From assembly GCF_900129875.1 (NCBI RefSeq), contig NZ_FQXC01000001.1, positions 682,001-746,000 on the forward strand: a DNA stretch of 64,000 nt, given 5' to 3'. The translations under genes and the position numbers were made by a program. Shown here piece after piece: positions 44,254-53,321 of the stretch (within the stretch, counting starts at the first letter, position 1; every line of letters starts with the position of its first letter). Origin of the DNA: Marivita hallyeonensis. GTDB lineage: Bacteria; Pseudomonadota; Alphaproteobacteria; Rhodobacterales; Rhodobacteraceae. The notes beneath the pieces were generated by a model. That model saw nothing but the letters and a program-made list of their open reading frames with translations. It was not told where the DNA came from and searched no databases.

Positions 44254-44847
44254 TCAAATCGCCTTGCGCGCGTTGAGCGCCGCCGAAATCGTCCCTTCGT
44301 CGAGGTAATCAAGCTCACCTCCAATCGGCACACCCTGCGCCAGTGATGTCAGGGTCACGCGCCCTTCCAACTGGTCGGCGATGTAATGCGCGGTGGTCTG
44401 GCCGTCGATTGTCGCATTGAGCGCCAGGATCACCTCGGTGATCTCTTCGCTCTCGACGCGGGCCTGCAGTTTCGGGATGCGCAGTTCCTCTGGGCCGACC
44501 TGATCCAGTGCCGACAGCGTCCCGCCAAGGACATGGTAACGCCCCTTGAACACGCCCGCGCGCTCCATCGCCCAAAGATCGGCCACGTCTTCCACGACAC
44601 AGAGCAGCCCCGTCGCCCGCCGCGCGTCCTCGCAGATCTCGCAGATATCCTGCGTGCCGATGTTGCCGCAGTTCAGGCATTCCCGCGCATCGCGCGCGAC
44701 CCGTGTCATCAGCTCGGCCAGCGGGCTCAGAAGCAGCGCCCGCTTGCGGATCATGTGCAACACCGCACGCCGCGCCGATCGCGGCCCCAGCCCCGGGAGC
44801 CGCGCCATCATCGCGATCAGCGCTTCGATGTCGTTGGTGTCACGCAT
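44254..44847 (-). CDS. recR: Recombination mediator RecR
   Basis: 197-residue RecFOR-pathway protein that helps load RecA at gaps. The N-terminal helix-hairpin-helix has [18 protein letters not shown]. The zinc finger is [16 protein letters not shown] and the Toprim domain has [15 protein letters not shown] and [16 protein letters not shown]. The usual C-terminal [15 protein letters not shown] is intact. It lies downstream of ybaB and dnaX, the standard bacterial order. Confidence 0.96.
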   Translation of the reverse strand: MRDTNDIEALIAMMARLPGLGPRSARRAVLHMIRKRALLLSPLAELMTRVARDARECLNCGNIGTQDICEICEDARRATGLLCVVEDVADLWAMERAGVFKGRYHVLGGTLSALDQVGPEELRIPKLQARVESEEITEVILALNATIDGQTTAHYIADQLEGRVTLTSLAQGVPIGGELDYLDEGTISAALNARKAI

Positions 44848-44889
44848 GGTGCCGCGTCACCCCTGAGGATGACAGAAGGACGCTGTTGA

Positions 44890-45234
44890 TCAAAACGGCA
44901 GCTTCATCCCCGGCGGCAGACCCAGCCCTTCGGTCAGCTTCGCCATCTCTTCCTGCGACTTTGTTTGCGCCTTCTGCTGCGCATCCTTGATCGCGGCAAG
45001 GATCAGGTCCTCGACCACTTCCTTGTCATCGCCGTTGAAGATCGACGGATCGATGTCGAGCGCCGTCAATTCGCCCTTGGCCGTTGCGGTCGCCTTGACC
45101 AGACCAGCACCAGATTCCCCGACCACGGTCATCGTCTCCAGGTCTTCCTGTATCTGGGCCATCTTGCCCTGCATTTCCTGCGCGGCCTTCATCATCTTGG
45201 CCATGTCGCCCATTTGGCCCAAACCCTTGAACAT
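44890..45234 (-). CDS. YbaB/EbfC nucleoid-associated protein
   Basis: 114-residue DNA-binding dimer of the YbaB/EbfC family. The N-terminal MFKGLGQMGDMAKMMKAAQE helix carries the family's methionine-rich start. VESGAGLVKATATAKGEL and the C-terminal GLGLPPGMKLPF complete the pattern. It stands between dnaX and recR, the conserved gene order, suggesting a link to replication/recombination. Confidence 0.94.
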   Translation of the reverse strand: MFKGLGQMGDMAKMMKAAQEMQGKMAQIQEDLETMTVVGESGAGLVKATATAKGELTALDIDPSIFNGDDKEVVEDLILAAIKDAQQKAQTKSQEEMAKLTEGLGLPPGMKLPF

Positions 45235-45251
45235 ATTGCTCTCTCCGAGTG

Positions 45252-45635
45252 TCAGCGCCTCTCACGTGGCGGCGCGGTGTAAAAGATCGTCCCCACACAT
45301 ATTGCAGCGATGATGGCGATGAACAAGGCGGGGTTCCCGACGCAGCCTTCCGCAAAGGCCGCTTTGCGCGACTCCGGCGCCAGCATGGTGATGAAGGTGA
45401 CAAATGCCGTCCATCCCAGAACGACGACCAGCCCACCCCACGAACTCCTGAACCGCAAGGCAAGTACAGTGCCAAAGGCAAGGACCAACGCCGCCGGCGT
45501 CGTCGCGAGAAACATCGCCTCCTGCGCCATGCTCACCGGTGTGCCATCCCAGGACGGCCGCTGCTCTGCACAGGTGTCTGCGATGGCCGCCGTCGGCAGC
45601 AGCGACAGGATCACCCCTCTTCGAACGGGTCCCAT
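45252..45635 (-). CDS. Small membrane/secreted protein downstream of dnaX
   Basis: 127 residues from the ATG at 45635, which overlaps the dnaX 3' end by 25 bp. A GTG exactly overlapping the dnaX stop (45614) is the alternative. The longer form has a better signal peptide: basic MGPVRR, then GVILSLLPTAAIADTC. The mature part has three hydrophobic segments (about 50-68, 72-92 and 104-122). No family is recognised. It is co-directional between dnaX and ybaB, where related genomes usually have no gene. Confidence 0.6.
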   Translation of the reverse strand: MGPVRRGVILSLLPTAAIADTCAEQRPSWDGTPVSMAQEAMFLATTPAALVLAFGTVLALRFRSSWGGLVVVLGWTAFVTFITMLAPESRKAAFAEGCVGNPALFIAIIAAICVGTIFYTAPPRERR

Positions 45636-47362
45636 TCGTCTTCCACTTCCGGCAACGCCTCGGCTTCGGCCTCGGCGGCAAGTTGATCGGGCGTCCGGAC
45701 CTCTGCGATGGTCGCGCCCGGGAACGTCTCCAGTACCGCCTTTACCAAAGGATGCTCCGCCGCCTCCGCCTTGATTGCCAGTTCCTCGGCATCCCGCACC
45801 TCTGCGATCGTGGCAGCCTCCGAGCCGTTGACAACGGACACGCCCCACCGGTTCCCCGTCCAGCGCTGCAATGCACTCCCCAGTCGCTGGGCCAGATCGC
45901 CGGGCGCAGTCTCGGTCGGTGTGAATTCGATCCGGCCGGGCTGATAGGCCGCCAGACGGACATATCCCTCCACTTCGACAAGCAGCTTCACATCCCGGTT
46001 CGCGCGGATCAGCTCGATCACATGCTCGAACGTCGGATAACGCGCCAGCGCCTGATCAGCAGCAACAGCCACGGCGGCACCGCCATGCGACGCATGCGGG
46101 CCGGACGTCGTGCCATGTGTGGGGGCAGGGGTGCCCATGGCCTGTGTCGGTGACGCACCAGAACCCGCCGACATTCCACCACCCTGCGGGGATGGCGGCG
46201 GCGGCGCGTCCTGCAAGCGCTTTACGAGGTCCTCCGGGCTGGGCAACTCCGACACATGGGTCATGCGAATGATCGCCATCTCGGCGGCCATCATCGCGTT
46301 CGGCGCGTTCGCCACCTCATCCAGCGCCTTGAGCAACATCTGCCACAGCCGAGTCAACGGGCGCATTCCCAGCGCACCGGCGAAATCCTGTCCGCGCTGA
46401 CGCTCGTCCGGGCTGATCGTCGGGTCCTCCGCCGCGTCGGGCGTGATCTTCACCACCGAGATCCAGTGCGTGATCTCTGCCAGATCGCGCAGCACCGCCA
46501 TCGGGTCGGCCCCATCGGCGTATTGCGCGGACAGCTCGGTCAACGCGCCCGCCGCGTCGCCTTTCATCACCAGATCGAAGAGGTCGAGAACCCGCCCCCG
46601 ATCCGCCAGTCCCAGCATCGCGCGCACCTGATCGGCGCCGGTTTCACCTGCGCCATGGCTGATCGCCTGATCCAAGAGCGACGTCGCATCCCGCGCCGAC
46701 CCTTCCGCCGCACGGGTGATGAGCGCCAGCGCGTCATCGGTGATCTCGGCCCCTTCCGCCGTCGCGATCCGGCGCAACAGGGCAATCATCTCTTCCGGTT
46801 CGATCCGCCGCAAATCGAACCGCTGACAGCGTGACAGAACCGTGACCGGCACCTTGCGAATCTCGGTGGTCGCGAAGATGAACTTCACATGCTCAGGCGG
46901 CTCTTCCAGCGTCTTCAACAGCGCGTTGAACGCGCTGGTCGACAACATGTGCACTTCGTCGATGATGTAGATCTTGTAGCGCGCAGACGCCGCCCGGTAA
47001 TGCACGGAGTCGATGATCTCGCGGATATCGCCGACACCGGTGCGCGAGGCTGCGTCCATCTCCATGACGTCGACGTGGCGGCCTTCCATGATCGCCACGC
47101 AGTGTTCACACTGGCCGCAGGGTTCTGTCGTCGGTCCGCCGGACCCATCCGTCCCGATGCAGTTCAGTCCCTTCGCGATGATCCGCGCTGTCGTGGTCTT
47201 CCCAATCCCCCGGATGCCCGTCATCACAAAGGCCTGCGCGATGCGGTCCGCCTCGAACGCGTTCTTGAGCGTGCGCACCATCGCCTCTTGCCCAACCAGA
47301 TCGGCAAAAGTTTCCGGGCGATACTTGCGGGCAAGCACCTGATAGGCGGGCGTGTCTGACAT
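45611..47362 (-). CDS. dnaX: DNA polymerase III subunit gamma/tau
   Basis: 583-residue clamp-loader ATPase. Walker A is GIRGIGKTTTARIIAKGL. The zinc module comprises Cys residues in LNCIGTDG and CGQCEHC, Walker B IIDEVHML, and sensor region FATTEIRKVPVTVLSRCQRF. Domain III follows to about 370. The proline/glycine-rich linker (PPPPSPQGGGMSAGSG) leads to a tau C-terminal part ending DEWDPFEEG. Full length suggests tau; I did not find a clear slippery frameshift site. First gene of the dnaX-ybaB-recR run. Confidence 0.95.
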   Translation of the reverse strand: MSDTPAYQVLARKYRPETFADLVGQEAMVRTLKNAFEADRIAQAFVMTGIRGIGKTTTARIIAKGLNCIGTDGSGGPTTEPCGQCEHCVAIMEGRHVDVMEMDAASRTGVGDIREIIDSVHYRAASARYKIYIIDEVHMLSTSAFNALLKTLEEPPEHVKFIFATTEIRKVPVTVLSRCQRFDLRRIEPEEMIALLRRIATAEGAEITDDALALITRAAEGSARDATSLLDQAISHGAGETGADQVRAMLGLADRGRVLDLFDLVMKGDAAGALTELSAQYADGADPMAVLRDLAEITHWISVVKITPDAAEDPTISPDERQRGQDFAGALGMRPLTRLWQMLLKALDEVANAPNAMMAAEMAIIRMTHVSELPSPEDLVKRLQDAPPPPSPQGGGMSAGSGASPTQAMGTPAPTHGTTSGPHASHGGAAVAVAADQALARYPTFEHVIELIRANRDVKLLVEVEGYVRLAAYQPGRIEFTPTETAPGDLAQRLGSALQRWTGNRWGVSVVNGSEAATIAEVRDAEELAIKAEAAEHPLVKAVLETFPGATIAEVRTPDQLAAEAEAEALPEVEDEWDPFEEG

Positions 47363-47442
47363 GCGGGCTCCCTCGGATCGTGGCCAAACCTATGCCGCCC
47401 CCGCGCCAGCGTCCACCGCTGCCGTAAGCTTTTCCCCAGAAA

Positions 47443-47820
47443 TCAAAGCAACCAGAGAATGGCCCCGGTCGCCACGGCGCCAAGGCTCAGAACTGCGGTG
47501 ATCCAAGCCATGTTGCGCGCCGATTGGCTGCGGGTGTCGTGATCGTCCATGTCTTTCTGGGTCAGGCTGCAATTGCGCCACGCGGCCCAAAAGATCATCA
47601 GCGCCACAAGGACAAAGACCGAGGCAACCGTTTTCGGGATCCATGTCGGTTCAAACGGCCCGAACAGCGCACGCAAACCCAAGGCCAGCGCGACCGAGGC
47701 CATGCCCGTGCGCATCCAGCCCGCAAAGGTCCGTTCGTTTGCCAGAACGGTGCGCGCCTCCGCCCAATCCGTGCGGTCTTCGGCCAGATCATTCTTGTCA
47801 GACACGCAAGCGGAACGCAC
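47443..47820 (-). CDS. DUF202 (YidH-like) membrane protein
   Basis: 125 residues with three hydrophobic segments (about 38-55, 63-80 and 103-123). The DUF202 motif LANERTFAGWMRTGMASVALALG is present. There is no ATG; GTG at 47820 or 47805 must start it, and neither has a strong ribosome binding site. Function of the family is unknown. It begins 24 bp after the tungstate regulator stop, so it may be the last gene of that operon. Confidence 0.8.
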   Translation of the reverse strand: MRSACVSDKNDLAEDRTDWAEARTVLANERTFAGWMRTGMASVALALGLRALFGPFEPTWIPKTVASVFVLVALMIFWAAWRNCSLTQKDMDDHDTRSQSARNMAWITAVLSLGAVATGAILWLL

Positions 47821-47844
47821 GAACGACCGCCGGGTTCCCGAAGG

Positions 47845-48735
47845 TCAGCCGTTCCAGCGCACGGTCCCGGCCTCCGACACGTCGTATCCCGGCATCGCAC
47901 CGGCGTGGTCTTTGAAGGCTTCGGAGGTCAGAAACCGCACGAAACGTTGCATCGGCGGCTCGAAATACGCGCGTCGGCTCACCAGCAGGTCAAAGCGTTC
48001 TTCGATCAGCGGTACGAAGCCCAGCTTGTGCTGGTGCGCAAGTACCTCAAGGCCGAAGGTCACGTCCGTGTCCTCTGACACCACATCGAACACCGCGTCC
48101 GCCTCGCTGCGCGCAACCGGGCCAAAGCGCAGCGCATCCGCCGCCACACCGGCCTGCGCCAGAAGATGATCGAACAGAATCTGCGTGCCTGCTCCGGGTT
48201 GTCGGGGCGTGACCTTGCGCCCGACAAGATCAGCAACACCTGTGACCTGCGACGACAGGTTTCTCCGAAGCACCAGCCCCCGCCGCCGTTTGGCAAAGGC
48301 CAGAAGCGCGACCGGCTCCCCTTCGAACCGGGCGGCGGCGGGCACGTTCCAATCCCCCGATGCGGCATCGAAAATGTGGATCCCGGCCGCCAGCCCTTCG
48401 CGGTTGGCGAACCGGTCCAACCCATCCTGAGACCCGTCGAAGAAAGTCGCGATCCCGCATTCCGACTGCCGCAATGTCCAATCGAGAAGGGGGTCGTGGC
48501 TGCCCAGAAACACGGACGGCCGCGCCGCATCCGGCCCGCTTTCTCCGCTCTGACCCTGAGCCAGCCAGCGATGCACCGCCTGTTCCGGGAACAGAAGCTT
48601 GCCCGTGACCTTGGAGCACGGCACGGTCCCGCTGGAGGCGAGATCATAGACCTTGCGTTCCTTGATCCGCAAAAGCTCGGCCAGTTCCGGCACGGTCAGG
48701 TAGCGTTCGGGCGAGGATGTGTTGCGGTTCAGCAT
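47845..48735 (-). CDS. One-component regulator: excisionase-type HTH plus periplasmic-binding-like domain
   Basis: 296 residues. The N-terminal winged-helix of the excisionase/MerR-like HTH_17 kind is residues ~10-60 (YLTVPELAELLRIKERKVYDLASSGTVPCSK). The rest is a substrate-binding-protein-like domain (from about 72: VFLGSHDPLLDWTLRQSECG; later FEGEPVALLAFAKR and PRQPGAGTQILFDHLLA). The combination is known from molybdate/tungstate-linked regulators. It directly follows tupA, so it most likely senses tungstate or molybdate in the cytoplasm and controls tupBCA. It has no signal peptide. Confidence 0.82.
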   Translation of the reverse strand: MLNRNTSSPERYLTVPELAELLRIKERKVYDLASSGTVPCSKVTGKLLFPEQAVHRWLAQGQSGESGPDAARPSVFLGSHDPLLDWTLRQSECGIATFFDGSQDGLDRFANREGLAAGIHIFDAASGDWNVPAAARFEGEPVALLAFAKRRRGLVLRRNLSSQVTGVADLVGRKVTPRQPGAGTQILFDHLLAQAGVAADALRFGPVARSEADAVFDVVSEDTDVTFGLEVLAHQHKLGFVPLIEERFDLLVSRRAYFEPPMQRFVRFLTSEAFKDHAGAMPGYDVSEAGTVRWNG

Positions 48736-48791
48736 GGTGGGTTAACTATGTCCAACGAGGTCTCGCGCGGCAAGATGGAGCGGGACGAAGA

Positions 48792-49601
48792 TTATTGCGC
48801 GTTCGGAAAGAAAAGCTGCTGGCCGTCCCGCGTATATGCGCCAATCGCGCTTTGGCCGTCAGCCGAGACCAGCCAGTCGATAAAGGCCTGACCGTCTTCT
48901 GCCTTCACGGATGGGCAGCGGGACGGGTTCACGAGGATGACGCCATACTGGTTGAACAGCGCCGGATCGCCTTCGACCACAATCCCGAAATCACCCTTGT
49001 TGCCAAAGCTGATCCATGTCGCCCGGTCGGTCATGACATAGCCGCTCATCCCGACCCCGACGTTCAGCGTCGCGCCCATGCCCGACCCGGTTTCCCGGTA
49101 CCACGTCCCGGATGCGCCGGTCGGGTCGATATCCGCAGACGCCCAGAGCGCCATCTCTTTCTTGTGGGTTCCACTGTCGTCCCCACGGGAAACGAACAAC
49201 GCCTCCGTCTCGGCTATGGCTGTCAGTGCCACTGCCGCATCCGACCCGCCCGCGATACCCGCCGGGTCCGAGGGTGGGCCGACGAAGACGAAGTCGTTAT
49301 ACATCACATCCGCCCGCGACACGCCGTAGCCCTCCTGCACAAAGGCCTCCTCCGCCGCCTTCGCGTGCACCAGCAACACATCGCCGTCGCAATTCTGCGC
49401 ATTGCGAATGGCTTGCCCGGTGCCCACGGCCACGACGTTGACGGTGATCCCGGTCGCCTTGGCAAAGATCGGCAGGATGTGGTCGTACAAGCCTGAATTG
49501 GCCGTCGACGTCGTCGACTGAACGAGGATCGAACGCTCTGCCCATAGGGGGCTGCTCATGGCGAACAGCAAACCTGCGGCGAGCAATGTGGACAAACGCA
49601 T
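48792..49601 (-). CDS. tupA: Tungstate-binding protein TupA
   Basis: 269-residue periplasmic oxyanion-binding protein. It has a Sec signal (MRLSTLLAAGLLFAMSSPLW) and starts at the ATG at 49601; an upstream ATG has no ribosome binding site. The mature N-terminus carries the tungstate motif STTSTANSGLYDHILP, and GDDSGTHKKEMALW provides the second binding loop. VNPSRCPSVKAEDGQAFIDW is typical of TupA. It supplies tungstate for W- or Mo-cofactor enzymes. It lies between tupC (33 bp upstream) and the regulator gene (56 bp downstream). Confidence 0.93.
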   Translation of the reverse strand: MRLSTLLAAGLLFAMSSPLWAERSILVQSTTSTANSGLYDHILPIFAKATGITVNVVAVGTGQAIRNAQNCDGDVLLVHAKAAEEAFVQEGYGVSRADVMYNDFVFVGPPSDPAGIAGGSDAAVALTAIAETEALFVSRGDDSGTHKKEMALWASADIDPTGASGTWYRETGSGMGATLNVGVGMSGYVMTDRATWISFGNKGDFGIVVEGDPALFNQYGVILVNPSRCPSVKAEDGQAFIDWLVSADGQSAIGAYTRDGQQLFFPNAQ

Positions 49602-49634
49602 GGAAGGGCTCTCTGACGTCATTTGGGGAACGGC

Positions 49635-50372
49635 TTAAAGGACCATGAGGTTCGACAGATACGCCCGCGCCTCACGCGACACTGGCGCGCGAAAGAACGC
49701 GTCCGTCGTACTGTGCTCGACGATGCGCCCGACCGACACAAACGCCACGCTGTCCGCCAGACGTCGCGCTTGCCCGACGTCGTGGGTGACCAGTACGCAG
49801 AGTGTACCGTGATGGCGCTCTTCGCAGAGGATCTCTTCGATCAGCCGTGCGGAATTCGGGTCAAGGCTCGCCGTGGGTTCATCGAGGAACAGAACCCGCG
49901 GCCGGATCGCCAAAGCCCGTGCCAAGGCAAGCCGTTGCTGCTCACCTCCTGACAACAGCCGGGCGGGTTGCCGGTTGCGCCCTTCCAGCCCGACGCGTTT
50001 CAGCAGCGCATCGCGAAAGGTCGGGTCCGCGGATCGGCGGGATTTGAGAACGAAATCCACATTGGCCGCCACAGATCGGCGCAGCAGGACGGGTTTCTGA
50101 AACACCATAGCCTGCGCCACCCGGTCGGATGCCGACATCGTATCACCCCGCCATCGCACCGCGCCCGCATCCGGCGTGAGCAATCCGTGCAGCAACCGAA
50201 GCGTCAGGCTCTTGCCCGCGCCATTCGGGCCGATAAGGCAATGAATGCCGCTGTCGGGCAGGTGAAGGGTCAACCCGTCGATCAAGCGCGACCGCCCCGG
50301 GGCGTAGTGCAGGTCCGTTGCCGACAGACCGGCGTCAGCCTCAAGCTCAAGATATGACGCCGTATCACGCAT
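49635..50372 (-). CDS. tupC: Tungstate ABC transporter ATPase TupC
   Basis: 245-residue ABC ATPase. Walker A is GPNGAGKSLTLR, Q-loop region AMVFQKPVLLRRSV, signature LLSGGEQQRLALARAL, Walker B VLFLDEPTASLDPNS and H-loop VTHDVGQARRLAD. It overlaps tupB by 8 bp and is followed by tupA, so it is the transporter's energiser. Confidence 0.92.
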   Translation of the reverse strand: MRDTASYLELEADAGLSATDLHYAPGRSRLIDGLTLHLPDSGIHCLIGPNGAGKSLTLRLLHGLLTPDAGAVRWRGDTMSASDRVAQAMVFQKPVLLRRSVAANVDFVLKSRRSADPTFRDALLKRVGLEGRNRQPARLLSGGEQQRLALARALAIRPRVLFLDEPTASLDPNSARLIEEILCEERHHGTLCVLVTHDVGQARRLADSVAFVSVGRIVEHSTTDAFFRAPVSREARAYLSNLMVL

Positions 50373-51072
50373 AGGCCGACCTCGTTGCCGTGGCGCGAAC
50401 CGAATAGACCAGCGCGTTGACCACCAGCGCCAGTGTCATCAGCACCATGCCAAGGGCTAGAGCCAGCGCCAGTTCCCCTTTTGAAGTCTCAAGTGCAATG
50501 GCCGTCGTCATCACCCGCGTAAGGTGGTCGATATTGCCGCCGACGATGATCACCGCGCCCACCTCGGCCACCGCGCGCCCGAACCCGGCCAGTGCCACGG
50601 TCAGCAGCGCATACCGCCCATCCCAGACAAGCGCTTGAACCCTCTGCACCCAGCCAAGCGCAAAAGACCGGAACTGTTCCGCATATTCCCGGTCCATGTC
50701 CTCAAGCACCTGCCGCGACAGCGCCGCCACGATTGGAGTGATGAGAAGTGTCTGCGCAATGATCATCGCCGTCGGGGTGTAGAGCAGCCCGAGAAACCCA
50801 AGCGGACCGGAGCGCGAGAGATAGAGGTACACAAACAGACCCACCACCACCGGCGGCAGCCCCATCAGCGCGTTCACGATCACCAGTGCCACCCCGCGAC
50901 CGCGAAAACGCGTCGTCGCCAGAAGCGCGCCAAGCGGCAGACCAAAGGCGCAGGCGAGAACCGTCGCGCTCAGGCTGACGTAAAGCGACAACCGGACGAT
51001 CTCGAACAGGTCCGCGTCCGCTGAGATCACCAGTCCAAGGGCGAGGCCAAGCGCCTCGGAGATGCTTTGCAT
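50365..51072 (-). CDS. tupB: Tungstate ABC transporter permease TupB
   Basis: 235-residue permease with five to six membrane segments. The EAA region is DMDREYAEQFRSFALGWVQR and GRAVAEVGAVIIVGGNID is the signature of TupB/ModB-like permeases. It is the first gene of the tupBCA operon, with a 14-bp inverted repeat 15-57 bp upstream of its ATG. It overlaps tupC. Confidence 0.92.
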   Translation of the reverse strand: MQSISEALGLALGLVISADADLFEIVRLSLYVSLSATVLACAFGLPLGALLATTRFRGRGVALVIVNALMGLPPVVVGLFVYLYLSRSGPLGFLGLLYTPTAMIIAQTLLITPIVAALSRQVLEDMDREYAEQFRSFALGWVQRVQALVWDGRYALLTVALAGFGRAVAEVGAVIIVGGNIDHLTRVMTTAIALETSKGELALALALGMVLMTLALVVNALVYSVRATATRSAYA

Positions 51073-51086
51073 GCAAACCGCACTTC

Positions 51087-51129
51087 TGCATAATTTCCGG
51101 TAAATGCAGTGTCGTCCGGAAATTATGCA
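51087..51129. promoter_or_regulatory. 14-bp perfect inverted repeat upstream of tupB, candidate operator
   Basis: TGCATAATTTCCGG at 51087-51100 is exactly complementary to CCGGAAATTATGCA at 51116-51129 with a 15-bp spacer. A TTTGCATGCAAA palindrome adjoins at 51066-51077. The site overlaps the expected tupB promoter and lies in the intergenic region toward trmO. It is the best candidate operator for the tungstate regulator at 47845-48735. Confidence 0.65.
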
Positions 51130-51262
51130 AGATCAATGAATCCACCGCGCATTTTGATCGATTTGCCCTTATCCTTTAGTCTTACTTGGGCTGGCGTCAT
51201 TGGTGATCAGGCTGGCAAATGTAAACGAAATCAATGTGATGCTGCATCCGGGGGAGGGCGCT

Positions 51263-51754
51263 TTGAACCAGGCAGATACAACCGGCATCCGTTCCGGCGA
51301 GGTCATCAACCCGGCCGAGGTGCAAAACGACGCGTTTGTACAGTTCATCGGTACGATCCGTACGCCGTTCACAACTCGCGATCTCTGCCCGCGACAAGGT
51401 GCGCTGGACGGGCCAGACTGCCGCCTTGAGGTTCTGCCGGAGTGGCAAGCAGCGCTCAAAGGCATCGAAAAATTCGCGATGCTCGACGTCCTCTACTGGC
51501 TGCACGAATCCCGCCGCGATCTTGTTCTGCAAAGCCCGAAAAATACCGGGAACACCGTCGGCACCTTCGCCTTGCGATCTCCTGTCCGGCCCAATCCCAT
51601 CGGGTTGTCCCAAGTGCGTCTGATCCGTGTTGAGGACGGTGCAGTGATTGTTAAGGGATTGGATTGCCTCGATAAAACCCCACTCATCGACATCAAGCCG
51701 AACCGCTGTGAGTACACGCCTGAAGCGCCGTTCAAAGCCGCCGATCAGGCCTGA
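51263..51754 (+). CDS. trmO: TrmO-type tRNA-Thr A37 N6-methyltransferase
   Basis: 163 residues from a TTG at 51263, chosen because GGGGGAGGG lies just before it; an ATG at 51239 has no ribosome binding site. Single TsaA-like beta-barrel domain: FVQFIGTIRTPF at the start, MLDVLYWLHE, then the signature RSPVRPNPIGLSQVRL and GLDCLDKTPLIDIKP. TrmO uses SAM to methylate t6A37 in threonine tRNA. It is on the plus strand after the tup intergenic region and converges with the decarboxylase gene (3 bp between stops). Confidence 0.88.
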   Translation: MNQADTTGIRSGEVINPAEVQNDAFVQFIGTIRTPFTTRDLCPRQGALDGPDCRLEVLPEWQAALKGIEKFAMLDVLYWLHESRRDLVLQSPKNTGNTVGTFALRSPVRPNPIGLSQVRLIRVEDGAVIVKGLDCLDKTPLIDIKPNRCEYTPEAPFKAADQA

Positions 51755-51757
51755 GAG

Positions 51758-53230
51758 CTATAGCTTGGCATCCCGGCAGTCGGCGACGGATTGAACTGCG
51801 ATTTCAATGTCCTCGGCCTGCGTCCGGTGATTTGTGATCGCCGCCCGCAGGCAGGTCACGTCCTCTCCGTCCGGCGTCTGCGCGGTTGTCGTTGAGAACA
51901 CGGCCAACCCGCGCATCTGCAGATCCTGCGCAATCCGGGTGTTGAGCGCACTCTGCTCCGTCGCGCTCAGTGTCGCGTCCGCCGTAAACACACACAGGTT
52001 TGACACCACCGGCGCGACCAAGGCCATTTTATCTTCCGTTTCAACAAGTTGTCCCATGAGCGCCGCCTGTCGGCAATTCGCCGTGATCGCCGTGCCGAGT
52101 CCCTTTGCGCCATGTGCGCGGATCGTACACCACGCCTTCAGCGCGCGATTCCCCCGGGACAGATCGGTTCCATAATCGCAGAACCACGGGTCGCCTCCGG
52201 CCAGCCCGTTTTCCATTGAGGACAGATAGGCCGGCCGGTTGGCGAACGTCGCCCGATGATCCGCCTCGTCACGGATCAACACCAGCCCGCAATCATACGG
52301 CACGAACATCCATTTGTGGAAATCGCAGGCAATGCTGTCGGCGCGGTCGATCCCGTCCGTGAGCGCGCGCCACGGGTCTTCGGCAAGCCGTGTCCAAGCG
52401 CCAAAAGCGCCGTCGACATGCAGCCACAAGTCTTCATCCCGGGCGAGGTCGGCCAGGGCGGTCAAATCGTCGAACGTGCCGAAATCCACTGACCCCGACG
52501 TGCCCACAATCGCAAACGGCACACATCCGTTTGCCCGATCTTCTGCGATTTGGGCACGCATTGCGGACACATCCAGACCATCTGCGCCCGATGGCAAAAG
52601 CCGCAAGCCCTCCGCGCCTATCCCCATGATTTCCAGTGCATTTTGCGTGGACGCGTGCACCTGTGTGCTGGCATAAACGGTTAGCTTATGGTCACTGTTC
52701 CCCACACGCCGCACATCTGCGCCCAACACCTTGTGCCGCGCGGTCGACAGCGCGATGACCGTGGCCTGTGATGTTCCGGTGACCAGCACGCCCGATGCGG
52801 AGGATGGCAATCCCATCTGCCGCCGGGCCCAGTCGATCACCTCGCGCTCGACGTAAACGCTGCCATGATCGCGCCCGCCGCAATTGGCGTTCATCGTCGC
52901 CGCCACCATTTCGGACATCAGACCCTCGACAACGCCCGTTCCGTGGACCCAGCCAAAGAAGCGCGGATGCGTGTTGCCAGTCGCATAGGGCATGATCTGA
53001 TCGCGCAGCGTGCTGGCCAAGTCTGTGGCATCCGCACCGTCTTCTGACAGACGGTAACTGTCCCGCACATCCTGTGGTACCGGTTGCCACGGATGTTCAC
53101 CCGCGCTGGTAAGCCGGTCGAGGCAGGCATCCAACAGGTGATGCGCGGACGCGCGGAAGGCGGCCCAGTCCTTTGGGTCCAGCGTTGGCTGATTGGCGGT
53201 ATCGTCCGGTGTGCCTGTATCAAAGCTCAT
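51758..53230 (-). CDS. Group II pyridoxal-dependent amino-acid decarboxylase
   Basis: 490-residue PLP enzyme of the aromatic-amino-acid/glutamate decarboxylase family (fold type I). The N-terminal part has HPRFFGWVHGTGVVEGLMSE, the PLP ring pocket GVLVTGTSQATVIAL, the aspartate in WLHVDGAFGAW and the Schiff-base lysine in ACDFHKWMFVPYDCG. Substrate (aromatic amino acid, glutamate or aspartate) cannot be fixed from sequence. It is monocistronic, with the ribosome binding region just inside 53231-53245, converging with trmO. Confidence 0.88.
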   Translation of the reverse strand: MSFDTGTPDDTANQPTLDPKDWAAFRASAHHLLDACLDRLTSAGEHPWQPVPQDVRDSYRLSEDGADATDLASTLRDQIMPYATGNTHPRFFGWVHGTGVVEGLMSEMVAATMNANCGGRDHGSVYVEREVIDWARRQMGLPSSASGVLVTGTSQATVIALSTARHKVLGADVRRVGNSDHKLTVYASTQVHASTQNALEIMGIGAEGLRLLPSGADGLDVSAMRAQIAEDRANGCVPFAIVGTSGSVDFGTFDDLTALADLARDEDLWLHVDGAFGAWTRLAEDPWRALTDGIDRADSIACDFHKWMFVPYDCGLVLIRDEADHRATFANRPAYLSSMENGLAGGDPWFCDYGTDLSRGNRALKAWCTIRAHGAKGLGTAITANCRQAALMGQLVETEDKMALVAPVVSNLCVFTADATLSATEQSALNTRIAQDLQMRGLAVFSTTTAQTPDGEDVTCLRAAITNHRTQAEDIEIAVQSVADCRDAKL

Positions 53231-53321
53231 GGCCCGTCCTTTTTTACGTACAATTTCCTACGAAAAGGTCGCCGACGCCAAGAGCCAAAGCTGAATCCCG
53301 TTCACTGAGGGGCAAACCGAC

